From: Poecilobothrus nobilitatus
Taxonomy: Eukaryota; Arthropoda; Insecta; Diptera; Dolichopodidae
Length of the DNA: 64,000 nt
NCBI GenBank assembly: GCA_947095535.1
Contig: OX352774.1
Location: 4,836,001 to 4,900,000, forward strand
Direction of reading: 5' to 3'
A model generated the notes under the pieces. It saw only the letters and a program-made list of their open reading frames with translations. It was not told the DNA's origin and did no database searches. Shown piece after piece: positions 1 to 12,277 of this stretch (position 1 is the stretch's first letter; each line of letters begins with the position of its first letter). A program made the translations under genes and the position numbers.

Positions 1-37
1 GTCCAAATTCGTTACTAATACTTGATCCAATCAACAT
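1..37 (-). CDS. Start of an eyegone/twin-of-eyegone paralogue (partial, runs off the left edge)
   Basis: Reading leftwards on the minus strand from the ATG at 37-35 gives MLIGSSISNEFG before the window ends. The complete gene at 47638-51832 begins [12 protein letters not shown], so eight or nine of the twelve residues agree, including the first five. No other open frame explains this match. I infer that this is the first coding exon of a second eyg/toe-type Pax gene, in the same orientation, whose paired and homeodomain exons lie outside the window. Only 12 codons are visible, so domain content, splicing and integrity cannot be judged. In Drosophila, eyg and toe are neighbouring paralogues, which fits this arrangement. 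Confidence 0.72.
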   Translation of the reverse strand, partial: MLIGSSISNEFG

Positions 38-1190
38 GACAAACCGCAACCAAAAAAAAATATTTTTCTTTTTTTAATTTTTTTCAATTTTTTTTTTTCT
101 TTTTAGCTCGTTGATTTTTAAAATGAAAAGAAATTTTTTTCTTGTAAATTTAAAACTTTAATTTTTTTTTTTTTTTAAATTTATTAAATACTAATTATTA
201 ATTATATATTATTATCTAACAAGATTATTAAAAATGATTAGATAATTTAAATTTTTATTTTTTAATAAATTTTTTATTTTTTTAATTTAAAATATATTTT
301 TATTATTAATTTTTTTTTTACTTTTATTGTGATCAGATCAATCTTTGTTATTATTGCTGGTAACATTAAATTGATTTATTCTTTTTTTTTTCTTTGTTTG
401 TTGTTTTTATTTTTTGCTAAACTTGACATATTCCTATATTATTTTTATTCTTCACTTATTTTACTGGTTTTTTTTCTATAGTGGTTAAATTAATTTACGA
501 AAATATTAATTTAATATTGTTTTGTTTTATTTTCTTTTCTTTTTAATATAGAAATTGTCAGCTTATTTTTATGTGTCATTTTATCTTTTCAAATTATATA
601 GTTCTTTTCTTTTTTCTAATCATTATTTCGATTTTTTATTTATATATTTTATAATTTTTAAATTAATTCCGATACGACAAAAACGACAAAACGACAAATA
701 ATTAATTAGTATAGATGATTAGGTATTAAATATAAAAATCACAGATAATAAATTAAGAATCCAATATAAAAATATTATAAAATTATGAAAATGTTCAGGA
801 AAAAAAAAAAAAAACAATAATAATAAAAACTACCTACAACAATAAAAATAATAATACTTAAAATTTATTAAGAATGGAATTTTTTTGTTTGTTTGTTTCT
901 TTTTTTTAGAACAACAGTATTTATATCTAATAAAAATTATTATAAAATAAATAACAAATATATGAATTGAATATAGTAGGAAGAAAGAGACGACATAAAC
1001 GTATTATTAAAAATAAAAAACAACAGTAAAAAAAAATTAAATTGTTCCTTTTCTTTTTCTCTCACTTTTTGATTTGTTTTCTTTTATTTTTCTTTCATAA
1101 TATACAAAAAGTTCTTCTCTCTTAAAATATTTGCTTTCTTTTCTTGCAATTTTCTTTTTTTCTTTTTTTTGCAATAAAAGAAAAAAATTT
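38..1190. other. 5' flank or 5' UTR region of the left-edge gene, nothing distinct
   Basis: The stretch is A+T-rich with many poly(T) runs and no supported open frame. Part of it may be transcribed as 5' UTR or first intron of the paralogue, but no splice pair could be chosen. Confidence 0.4.
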
Positions 1191-1400
1191 CACCGATGAT
1201 GCACACACGTAAACATCAAACGTTAAACTAAACTAAAACTGAACGGTTTACTTAAACACAATGTCAGACCCCGCCGCAACCGTTTTTCTGTATTTTCATT
1301 CTCGACGATGTCATACTCATATCATTCTGGTTGTTACTTGTTGTTGTTTTGTTGTTTGTGTTTTTTCCATTTAGGTTTTAATTTTTTATATTCGCGTCTG
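1191..1400 (-). promoter_or_regulatory. Candidate promoter/5' UTR island of the left-edge paralogue
   Basis: This is a less A+T-rich block (gaccccgccgcaaccg, ctcgacgatgtcatactc, gcacacacgtaaac) about 1.2 kb upstream of the paralogue's ATG on the minus strand. A TCAGTT initiator-like hexamer occurs on the minus strand near 1242-1237. Position and composition are the only support. Confidence 0.25.
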
Positions 1401-2940
1401 TATAAAATCAAAGAGTATTTTATAAATGTATTATTATACACATATGCAGTTATGCTTTTATAGATATCTATACATAAGTTTAAAGTTAAAAAAAAAAAAT
1501 AGCAAAAAAACTAAAATTCAAACAGCGAAAAAACGCTTCACTTGAAAAAAAAAGCACCAACCAACGAAAGTTTCTTTAAAAAACAAAAATGAAATAATAA
1601 TAACTAAGAGCAAGAAATAAAATACATGATACAAAAAAAAAAAAAGGAAAATAAGAAAAACAAAAACGGAACAGTAGTGGTTAAACATCAAGCACTTAAC
1701 AGGTCTTATAATAACTTATAACTCAGTGAAAATGAGTGGCAGTTGATTATTGTGCGGCAAGTAGCACTAAACACATTGCAATGGCAAGCAAATATAAGCA
1801 AACAAATAAATGAGTAAAAAACAACAATAATATTATATGTATTTAAAATATACTGCCTTAGTCGAATAAAAGAGCAATACAAAATAAAACAAAACATTCA
1901 TTTATACATTATTATTAACTGTCTATACTCTATACAGCACTATAGCCGTAGAAAAAATGAGTAAAAAACAGGAAAATGAGTATTTTTTTTTCATATTTAT
2001 ATTGACTTAGTGAGTATAAATGAAAATGAACATAGAAAAATAAAGGAAATGATGCGGAAAAAACATAAGCAGTTAATTTTATATTTTATGTGTATTAACT
2101 GTATAGCATATATTATTCTGTATTCATTAATGTATGTATGTATAAGTGTTAGGTAATTATAATTATGTGTTAGTTTTTTAATTCATTTATATATTTTTTA
2201 TTTTAATAAGAAAAAGTAGACTATAGGCTTGTGTAGAGAAGAAAAATAACTAGAAATTTTTCGCTCATATTTCCAAACACTATGCCCGAACTTATTTAAA
2301 CTTAATAAAATTTTGTTTTATTTTTTTTTTTCTTTTTTGTAAATTATCAGTACATATATGTATTTATGTATGTATATATGTATTTTTTTGAAATAAATTT
2401 TCTTAATTAATATCGAACGAGAAAAATTATTTCACTTTTCTTAATTTCAACTTTTTTTTTTATTTTGGGCCGCAACAATGTATTTTTTATTGTATTTTAA
2501 TAAAAAATACTGCTGCTTTTTACTTCTTTTTTTATGTAAACTACTTGGTTAAGATATATCTATATATATATATATATATATATATATCAATATATATGTA
2601 TATATTGTCACTTGAAGTTCAATTTCAATGTACTTTTTTAAATTTTTTATTAAAAGCTTAAGAAATCGTATAATTGACCAAACGATGACTGCCTATCTAT
2701 TGGCATATTAAAAATTGCACAAATTAACAAATAAAATATTATTAAGAAAAACTCAATGAGAAAGGAAAGAGAAAAATAATAATAAAAACGAAAACGACAA
2801 AATTAAGTGTTAAACGAAAAACAAAAAGTTTTAATTAAAGGAGAAATAAAATGAAAATAGAAAATTCAGTGACGAAATAAATTTTATGACATTTTATTTG
2901 AATTTTGGTTTTAATCTTTTTTTTGAGTATATACCTACGT

Positions 2941-3080
2941 TTCGAGTATATACCGGGTTGGATATAAAACCGTAAATAATCTTAAAACACAGGTCACGTG
3001 AGTGCAGTGGTATGTAATCTAGTGCTAATTGAGGCTTTCACGCAGCATCGTTAAGGTCACCATCCTATATCTACCTACCT
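2941..3080. promoter_or_regulatory. Candidate enhancer block with Pax- and homeodomain-like sites
   Basis: This block stands out from its A+T-rich flanks. It contains GGTCACGTGAGTGCAG (2992-3007), which overlaps a CACGTG E-box and resembles a paired-domain site. It also has CTAATTGA (3024-3031) and CTTTCACGCAGCAT (3035-3048), which resembles a TTCACGC paired half-site. It lies about 2.9 kb upstream of the left-edge gene. Function is inferred. Confidence 0.28.
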
Positions 3081-3386
3081 ACGGTATACCTATGTATATA
3101 TGTTCGTTTCAGCTTCATTAAAGCTAAACTTGTATTTTATATGGAGTATACAAAATGTTTAAATTAACTTTAAAACAATGTCCTTTAATTTAAGAACTTT
3201 TAAAAGGGTGACTATATGTGGAATCCACTATAAAATTCTTATATTCGTATTAGGAGAACTCTAAAATGCAATTCAAAATTAATTAAATACAATTCTTATA
3301 TATAAACAAGTTTAAACCAAACATTTACTTGAAAGACAAAAACAATTGTGCGGTTAAATGTAATGCTAGAATAGATATATAGATAA

Positions 3387-3423
<37 letters not shown>

Positions 3424-4506
3424 ATATACAATTTGAAATTATCTTTACGATTTGGCTTGTCTTAATTAAATATGACACTTATGATTTTTAAATTATATCT
3501 AAATTAAATAGTAAAGTTTAAGACTATGAAATTTTAAACTTTTTAATGTATCAATGTATGTGTATGGGTCAATTTCGTTTAAAATTTTAAGTAAAAAGAA
3601 TGATTATTTAATTTTATTAATATATAGAAAGAAATCAACTAAAGTCTAATACTGCATCTAAAATGAACGCTCTTTTCGTAGAGAGAGCGAAATCTCAAGA
3701 TAACGCAGCCATCGTACCTATGTTAATTTAAAGTTGAAATGTATTGAATTGTATGATAGTGTTTACAATAAACGCAGTTGTTTCGCAGGTGTAAAAAAAA
3801 AATGCTTAACTTTTTCGCTTTCTATATCTACGAATTCAAGTGTCAAAAAATTGGATAGTATCAAAATGAAAAAAAGGCAGCCATTTATATTTGTTTTAAA
3901 ATAATTTCCAACTCAATTTAAAATTTTATTTTTCTTAATTTTTTTCTCTCAAACTTAAGTTTCATTATATATATACTCTTCTATATACGCTGCATAAAGA
4001 TTTCGTTTAGAGAGCAAAACAATAATGTTAATTAATTGTTGATTTAGCGTGAAACGCTTAAGTTAGTAATTAATGTAATGATATCGTAATACGTTTGTAT
4101 ATAATTCATAAAAAAAATAAATAATTTTAAAATCTTCTTTTTTCAAATAGATAGGACTTATAGTTAAGGGAAGCTTAAAATTAATACAATTAAAAAATTT
4201 TGAAGTCCTAATCTCTCAATGGGATGTCAAACCAAAGAAGATAAACTCATAATTTGAGAATCAAATTCTTGAGTAATTCTTTAAATTCTTTAAAACTCTA
4301 TATTAAATCTAAAACTGTTACAAATTAAAACAAACAAAACAAACGTTTTAAATTACAATTGTAGTTATATTTAGTATACATATATGTATAGTTGACATTT
4401 TTAAATAAAATCAGATAAAATCCATAATGTAAGTTGCAAGTAATTGTAAAAGTCTAAAGAAAACTAGAAATTCTTTCAATTTTTGAAATAAAAAGTTTTA
4501 TATATT

Positions 4507-4541
<35 letters not shown>

Positions 4542-7124
4542 AATATCATTCTTTTTTTTTTTATTTAAAATTCGCATTATTTAACTCTGAAATTTTCTAA
4601 TTTTTATAGTAAGTACATATATTTTCTGTTGGTGGCAATCCATCTACTTATATATTAACTGCCAATGGCTGTTTTTCTAACTTCAAAATGGACATGAAAA
4701 AGTACAAAATAAATTGAAGCATAACTACACACATATATATATATATATATAAGTACATATAGATATTAATGTAAATATTACGTGTTCGATGTTATTTTAA
4801 CATAAAAAAAAAAATTAAATTGACGGTTGACACATTTATAATACATTTTAATTTTATTTGAATTCAAAAATGTCTAAAGTGCACATTTTGACCATCATTG
4901 GAATTTTTTTTTATTTTTAATTCATATATAACTTAAAAAAAAAACGATACAATAAAAAACATGCGGGTGTTACAAAAAATTAACAAAACAAAATTAAATT
5001 AATTATCACATGGAAATGGGCGTTTAGAAGTACCCACATTACCAAATCTTTAATTTTTTTTTTTTATTTAATTTATAGGTCTGATTTCTTGAGGATTGGA
5101 TGTATTCATATATACTATATATATATATATATATATATATTATGAAAGCTTCTGAAAATGAAAAGAATTTTATAATTTAAAGGTTATATTGTAAAGTTAT
5201 TTAGTGCTTTCTATGTAAAAATATTTCTGTTAAAAAATTTAAAGAATTTCCAAAAGTACAATTGGATTTTTTTCATCTTTATGTAAACAAAATATAAATC
5301 AAATAATCCATAAATTTCTTAGACTATATTTCTATAAAATATATACCATACTATTTGATTTTTTGATATTAATAATAAATTTTATATCCGACCTATATTA
5401 CAGATGAATAAAATGTGTTTGCTGGATTCAAAATTACATACATACAAGAATTTTGAATCCCTACTATACGAGTAGTAATCCATCAAATTCAATTTAAAAA
5501 CATAATTTTCTTTAAAACATAAAATATTATTTTGCATTCTAAAGATATTTTTTTTACTTAAATTATTTTGTTTTTAATTAAATCAGTCAACTGCAACTAA
5601 AAACTTTACATTTCAAAAAAAAAAAAAATCAGTTTTGGACTTTATAAGATTCATAGAAGAAATGTTGGAGTGTCTAGAAAATGGGATGTCAAAAAAAATT
5701 GTTTTTTTTTTTTTGTGTTTCATTTTAATTTGCCTGTTGGTTATGTTAAAATTTGTACAATTCATTTCATATCTCGTGTTTAATTTTACAGAAACAGTGA
5801 ACAGTGAACGAAAACCATGACGGCATCGGCCCATGTATATATATACATAAATAAAAGAAAATGATGAGTAAATGATAATAAGTTTTAAGATCATGGAAAT
5901 GGAAAAATTTTTGATAGTTTTTTAGCGTTTTTTTTTTTAAAATTATATAAAAAGAAACTAAAACAAATTATCGTTTTAATTTTTATTACCATTTTTAAAA
6001 TTTTTCATCATCACAATGTTGATTACTGTATAATTAAACATAAAATGGTAAAGAAAAAACCATACATTTCTGTTTCTGTTATTTTGATTTAATTTTATGG
6101 TAAAAAAAAAATTATTATAATGTTGTTGAACTCATCATTGTTTTAGTTGTATTAAGATTAAGTATCTGTTTGTGTAATCCCAAGAGAACATTATTTGAAT
6201 ATTACTTAAATAATTCAAATTTATACATATGTATTTTATATATTTTAACAATAAACTTTTTGAAATTAAAATAGTGCCATTTTTTAATATATATATATGT
6301 GTTTATTTTTACTATATATATATGTATATATATTTCAGTCTTTATAGATTAAGCGAAATTTTAAAAATTTTGATTTCCAGGGAAAGCACCTATACCTGCA
6401 CATATGTACCAAATAAGGTAAGAATAGACTTCAACAAAAAAAAAAGAATGGTATATATATAATTAATAATAATACGTCATAATAAACTTATATAGGTTGA
6501 CGTCCTATATTGTTGTCATTTAATTAACTATATATTTAACTTAATTCTGTTTTTATTCTCAATATACCTATAGTAAAATCGATTAAATATATTTAAGAAG
6601 CGCCGGTATGGCTCAGGCTGTATGAATTAGAAAAATTTTATTAAAGTGAAAAACTAGTTTTTCAAAAATTAATACAATTTATTAATTAGGTGCCAATCAA
6701 ATTTTACAAATATATATATATATAAATGTATAGATATATATATTTTATTTTTTATAATAAAAAGTTTTATAGAGCAACTAATAAATTTTAAGTATACCTA
6801 CCCAGCTATATATAGAACAATTTATTTAAATTTAATTTTTTTTCTAAAAATAAGTATAAATTATGTATTTGGAAAATAATAAAGAATCTTTTTTTAAACT
6901 TTTCAAAAATTAATTTATTAAGAAACTTTAAAACTTATTTAAAGCTAAATTTAGAAACAAAATTATAGACGAGGAAAATTTAACAGATAAAAAATTTTTT
7001 ATTTATATACCTATATCTATAGATATTTTTTTTTAAATAAATTCAATATTTGTCATAATATTTAAATTTGTAATGTTGTATAAAATGAATTTTATAGTGC
7101 CAATTTAGGTATATATATTATATT
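3081..7124. other. A+T-rich intergenic DNA with (TA)n microsatellites
   Basis: No gene is seen. (TA)n runs occur at 3391-3417, 4515-4540, 4733-4750 and 5115-5140, with another at 2561-2587 just outside. Short open frames here are low-complexity, hydrophobic and unlike known proteins. Confidence 0.6.
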
Positions 7125-7805
7125 GGTGACCTGAATTAAGGCCCTGCGAAATAAAGCCCCCGGGGTGTTATTTTCCATTTAATGAGAAATAACGCCCTGG
7201 GGTTTTATTTCTCATAGTAATTAAGAAATAAAGCCACCAAAATATGGGAAATAAAGCCCAGGGTTTTATTTCTCTTTTAAGTTGAAGTACGACTTCTATA
7301 TGAGAAATAAAGCCCGGGTGCTGTTTCTCCAAACCAAAGTCTCGAACACATGAATTCATAAATACTCTGGAAGAAGGATTAACTTTGATTTTTAACCAAC
7401 TGATATATGCTCCCTAATATAGAATCTCGCATAGACATATGTATATATAAAAATATAAAATACGTATTATTTTACATCTAATATTTTACTTTATATAATT
7501 ATAAGTTTATATTTTTAACTTTTTTTCATGTTTGAATATTACAAAAATGGATTTTATTACATATTTAATGAGAAATAATAACTTGGGCTTTATTTCTCAA
7601 GAAGTCGAAGATTCAATTGAAAGAGAAACAACACCCCGGAGCTTTTTTTCTCATAGAAGTCGTAGTTCCACTCAAAAGAGAAATAAAACCCCGGGGCTTT
7701 ATGTCTCAATTAATATGAGAAATAAGACCCTAGGGCGTTATTTCTTATTAAAAGGGAAATAATACCCCGGAGACTTTTTTTCGCAGGGGCTTAATTCAGG
7801 TCACC
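7125..7805. mobile_element. Foldback/MITE-like element built of palindromic GAGAAATAAAGCCCCGGGG modules
   Basis: The ends are inverted repeats. The left begins GGTGACCTGAATTAAGGCCC and the right is its near-perfect complement, ending GGGCTTAATTCAGGTCACC. Inside are about ten imperfect copies of a roughly 30-bp palindrome (GAGAAATAAAGCC joined to its own reverse complement). Five lie in the left part (about 7147-7330) and five in the right (about 7570-7785), around a unique A+T-rich centre. No transposase is encoded; open frames at 7168-7359 and 7532-7762 simply read through the modules. The target-site duplication is unclear, so the superfamily is unknown. Confidence 0.8.
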
Positions 7806-10800
7806 TTATTAAATTCTATTAATTGAAACCATAAGTATATAATTTATTGTGTAAAAAAAATGCTTCAATAAAAAGTTTTGGCTCTATTTCTTTTGGATAT
7901 AAGGAGCCATTAGTATTAAATCTATATTTTATGTAACTTTTGAATAGTTTTTGTTTAGTGTTTTATATGAAGACATTATAAATATACATAATACATTATA
8001 ATATTGCTAGAATTTAAATTTAAAGCCTTTCTATTATATTTTGTAAACTAAAATTGAAATTTAAATATTTAATAAAAAGCTATTTTATATATACACAATA
8101 TTACATACATATATTTCTGTTATTGTAAAAAACAAGAAAAATAATGAATAAAAATTGCTGCAATGCAATTATTTATATCTCAAAATGAATAAAATATAAC
8201 AAAAACACATAATTATCTTAATTTAATTATAACTTATCCTCAAATTATTATACCTCAAACAATACAATTATTTTATGTTTACATTATAACTGACAACTCC
8301 TACAGGATGAATTCAATAAATTTAAAAAAAAATTACAACATAAGTTTTTTTCGTTTTTTACTTTTATCATAATTATAATAAAGTTAAAACTTTACTCAAC
8401 TAATTTAAAATAACAAAAAAAAAAAAAGAAAATAAAAATAAATTAACCGAGCAATTACTGTATATATACGTATGGATGGATGGTGGCCTCATAATCCAAC
8501 TTATTCTTAAATAATTCTTAATAAATTATAATTAGGCACGCCCGATGCTTTTTTTTTTTTTATTATTTTTCTCTAGCATGGACATTCACATATACACCCA
8601 ACGGCCAACCATACACAATTAATAATAATAATAATATTAAATGCAGAGAATTCAGGCTAATTAAATATTATTTACACTCTCTTTATTTTCAATTAAAAAT
8701 TCTCACGCAAATATGAAAAGTCCCTTCTTATTATTTAAAAAAAAAAAAAAAGAACTAAATAATTAAAAATTAAACCACACCTTTTTTTTATGGTTTAAAA
8801 AAATTACTCTAAGTTATATCCAAAAAAACAAAAAACAAAAAAACAGTACCTAAACATAAAAAGAAAAATATTATATATTATATACACAACTACAAATGTA
8901 AATCTGAAAACTACAAATTTACAAACTACGTACTTAATATATTATGATATTGATGTGTGTAGATTTATAGATATATAATAATCATTATGTGTTAATGTGT
9001 TATATAACATTATTTTATGTATAGTTAGTTAAATGCTTGTTTGGTTGGTGCATCGGAACCAACCACAATTGTTTTTTATTATTTAATGCAACATTATACA
9101 AAACAAAAAAAAAAAAAACAACAACATATAACTGTGGTGAATACAAAAATTGAGTAATTTATAATTTTTTTGAGATAAATTAATAAAATGAAAAACGAGT
9201 GAAAATTATTGAGTAAATGATTTATTATCTTTTATGGAAATTTTTCGAATGTATATTTCATTTTATTTTCTTTATTCAAAGGTAATTTTCATGAATATTA
9301 TGGATGTGTCGCTTAAAATTTCATTAAAATATTTTTTTTTTTGTTTTTCTTAATATAAAAAATATTTTCAACTATTTTATTTTTCCTATTTTCAATGGTA
9401 CCTACCTAGGAGTGAAAAAAAAAAATTAACTTTTTAAATTACCTAAATTTCAGTTTTCTAAAAGTTTTTTCTATAGCTTAAATTGAAATTTTTGATAAAA
9501 AAATTTAGTAAGAATTTATACTACAAATAAAATATACCTAGATTAATTTTGCTGAAGTGATTTCAGGACCTCGGATCCTAAAAATCATATTTCTATAAGA
9601 TTATTCAAAAATTAAATAAACATAAGTAGGTATACCTAACCTCTTAACTACTATTTTTAAAAATATTTTGTTCTATTCAATTTTCTTAAAGTTTGGCTTT
9701 ATTAAATTAAATATACCATATAGGTACAATTAAATTTTTATAAATTTGAATTAATTTAAATTGGACAGGATTGAAAATACATAAAAGTTTAAATTTATCT
9801 ATATACGATACAATAAGAATTTTACAAAGGCTTTTTAAATGCAAATAGGTATTCAATTATTGCTCTAGAAAAATGACTCAGTATTTTTTTAACTTTTTGG
9901 TTTGGTTTATTTGGTTCAATACATTTTTTTTTATAGATAAGAGCCGAATTGAATTCAAATATAGAATTAATAATTTATATTTTTAGATAACAAATAATTT
10001 GATAAATTATTCACATATTTTCTTTGTTTGTGTTTAAAAATTTTGAAAATCTGGAGGTTTTCCATATTTTTCATTATAATTTTTGATTTATTTTATTTTA
10101 GTTTAAAATTAATCTTATTTTGTTTGTTTTAAAAAGTAAAAATATTTTATTATTTATTCTATAGATTTTCTCTATAGTGTTCAATTTTGGAATATGGAAT
10201 TTAAGGAGTAAATGAAAATTCGCATTAAATAATTTTTTATTTAAAAATATTAGTAAATGACTTTTAAGAAGATGTTAAATGCATTTTTATACGGTTCTAT
10301 AAAAGGCATAGGAACGTTCTTCCTCCTTTTTAAATTCATATTTTTTGGAATTTTAATAGTTTTATTATTTGATAACAAAGTTATAAAGGTGCGGGTTGTT
10401 GGAAATTTTTCTTGTCAATATAACGAGTCATTTGTATTATTTGACCAAATAACATTTTGTGTAACGGCATTTCCACGTTAGTCATCGGAAGATTTAAGAA
10501 AATTTATATATTTTATCAATTTAGTCTAAGTCCTTATTATGATCTCAAATATAGAAAATATTTGTGTATGTATAATACACTTCTAAAGAGCAAAGTTTTG
10601 TACATACTTCAATCTCTTAACAACAAATAATTACACTTCTAAAGAATGTTACTATCTTTTTTAAAATACTGTTAGTCATCGGGGCCGTACACTTTTATTA
10701 GTTTTTTCATATGTTAATAAAATGTAAACCTACAGTAGAACGAAAACTGACTTTCATATTTACATCATAGTTATGTGCCTTTTGACAAAATATTGACTAA

Positions 10801-12239
10801 AAATTTGTTTTTTATTAGAACTTTTTTAAATATAGCATAAAAAATTGATACCGTTAGTCATGTGAATAAATTAATAGTAAAATCCGAAATGTATTTTCTA
10901 AACCGTATTTTAGTTATAAAAAATTTATTTTTAAGTTGAATCTAATTTTAGGCATATAATATTTAATTTGAAATATAATAGATTTTAAAGAATCCTTAGA
11001 TCTTAGACCAAAAATTTGCATATTTATTTTCAAATGAGGAGTTTCAAAATGAGAAATTATTATTTTTGAAACACCTGACTCGTAAAAATTACGTGAATTT
11101 TAATATGTTAATTTGAATATAAACCTATTTGGAATTTATATGAATGTAAAATGTATTTAAAATTTGGGTCATCATTATTTTATATTAGAAATGTCCTTAA
11201 AAAATTGTATTCCAGATTTAGTTTAATTTATTTTTTAGTTTGTTTTCGAAAACAAAAATGACGCTCTATTGTCTGCTTTTAAAAATCATTTACCATGTTC
11301 TAATAATTTTAAATTAAAAAAATATTTATTCCCAAAACATTAATCATTAAAAATATTTGAAAAAAGAAGCGAGACTATATGAAAAACAAAAAATGACATT
11401 GTATTTATAATTAATTAAAGATTTTTAGCACCCAAAAATTTTTTTAAAATCAATAAAAAACAAATAACAAATTTTTAATAATTATTTTTGATTGTTTTTT
11501 TTTCTATATAATGTATATTAAAATGGAACCACACACACTTCTTAAAATACAAAAAAAAAAAACAGAATATAATTTTTTTTAAATTCTTCACTCAATTCTT
11601 TAAAAATATATAGGTATATAATTTCTTTTTTTAATATCCTAATTTCACGTATATGCTTATTATCTTTTATATCCTTTGAAAGTCAATATTTACACAAAAA
11701 TATTTTGATAAATTATTAACACTTTATCATGATTTTTCTTTAACATATCCATCAAACATATACATACATATATACAGATATATTAAACTCAATTTTCTCA
11801 TTATAATTCATATTTTAACTTGATGAAACCGATGATGACGGTATATAAAAATGACATCTTCATATAAATTCCTTAACTTTTTTCTAAAAATGCATGTATA
11901 TATATATACATGTGTTATATATATATACATATATATATACATAAAATAAAGAAAAAAAAATTTAAATTCATCACAGCTATTATATGCTTATTGGTAGGTA
12001 TTATAAATACAGCTTCTGTTATTTTAGCTCCTTTAACTATAACCTTATACATATTTATGTAATAAATAATAATAACAATAGTATATACATATATCATATA
12101 CTAATAACCTGCATTTATCCTTCATTTTTTTCATCACATATTTCCAATATAATAAATGTCTTTATATACGTATACTTAACTATTCAATATATTAGCTCTG
12201 ATGCTTGAACGAATCATACACATATACACTATATATATA

Positions 12240-12277
<38 letters not shown>

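Noticed and set aside
6598..6631. tRNA-like word GCCGGTATGGCTCAGGCTG
   Set aside because: An A-box-like string with no B box or foldable arms downstream; too little to call a tRNA or SINE.
7168..7762. Open frames inside the foldback element (minus 7168-7359, plus 7532-7762)
   Set aside because: They only read the palindromic modules; the repeated NKTPG-type peptides mirror the DNA repeat.
10257..10481. 74-codon hydrophobic frame
   Set aside because: Phe/Ile/Leu-rich from A+T bias, no recognisable family, no matching splice or promoter context.
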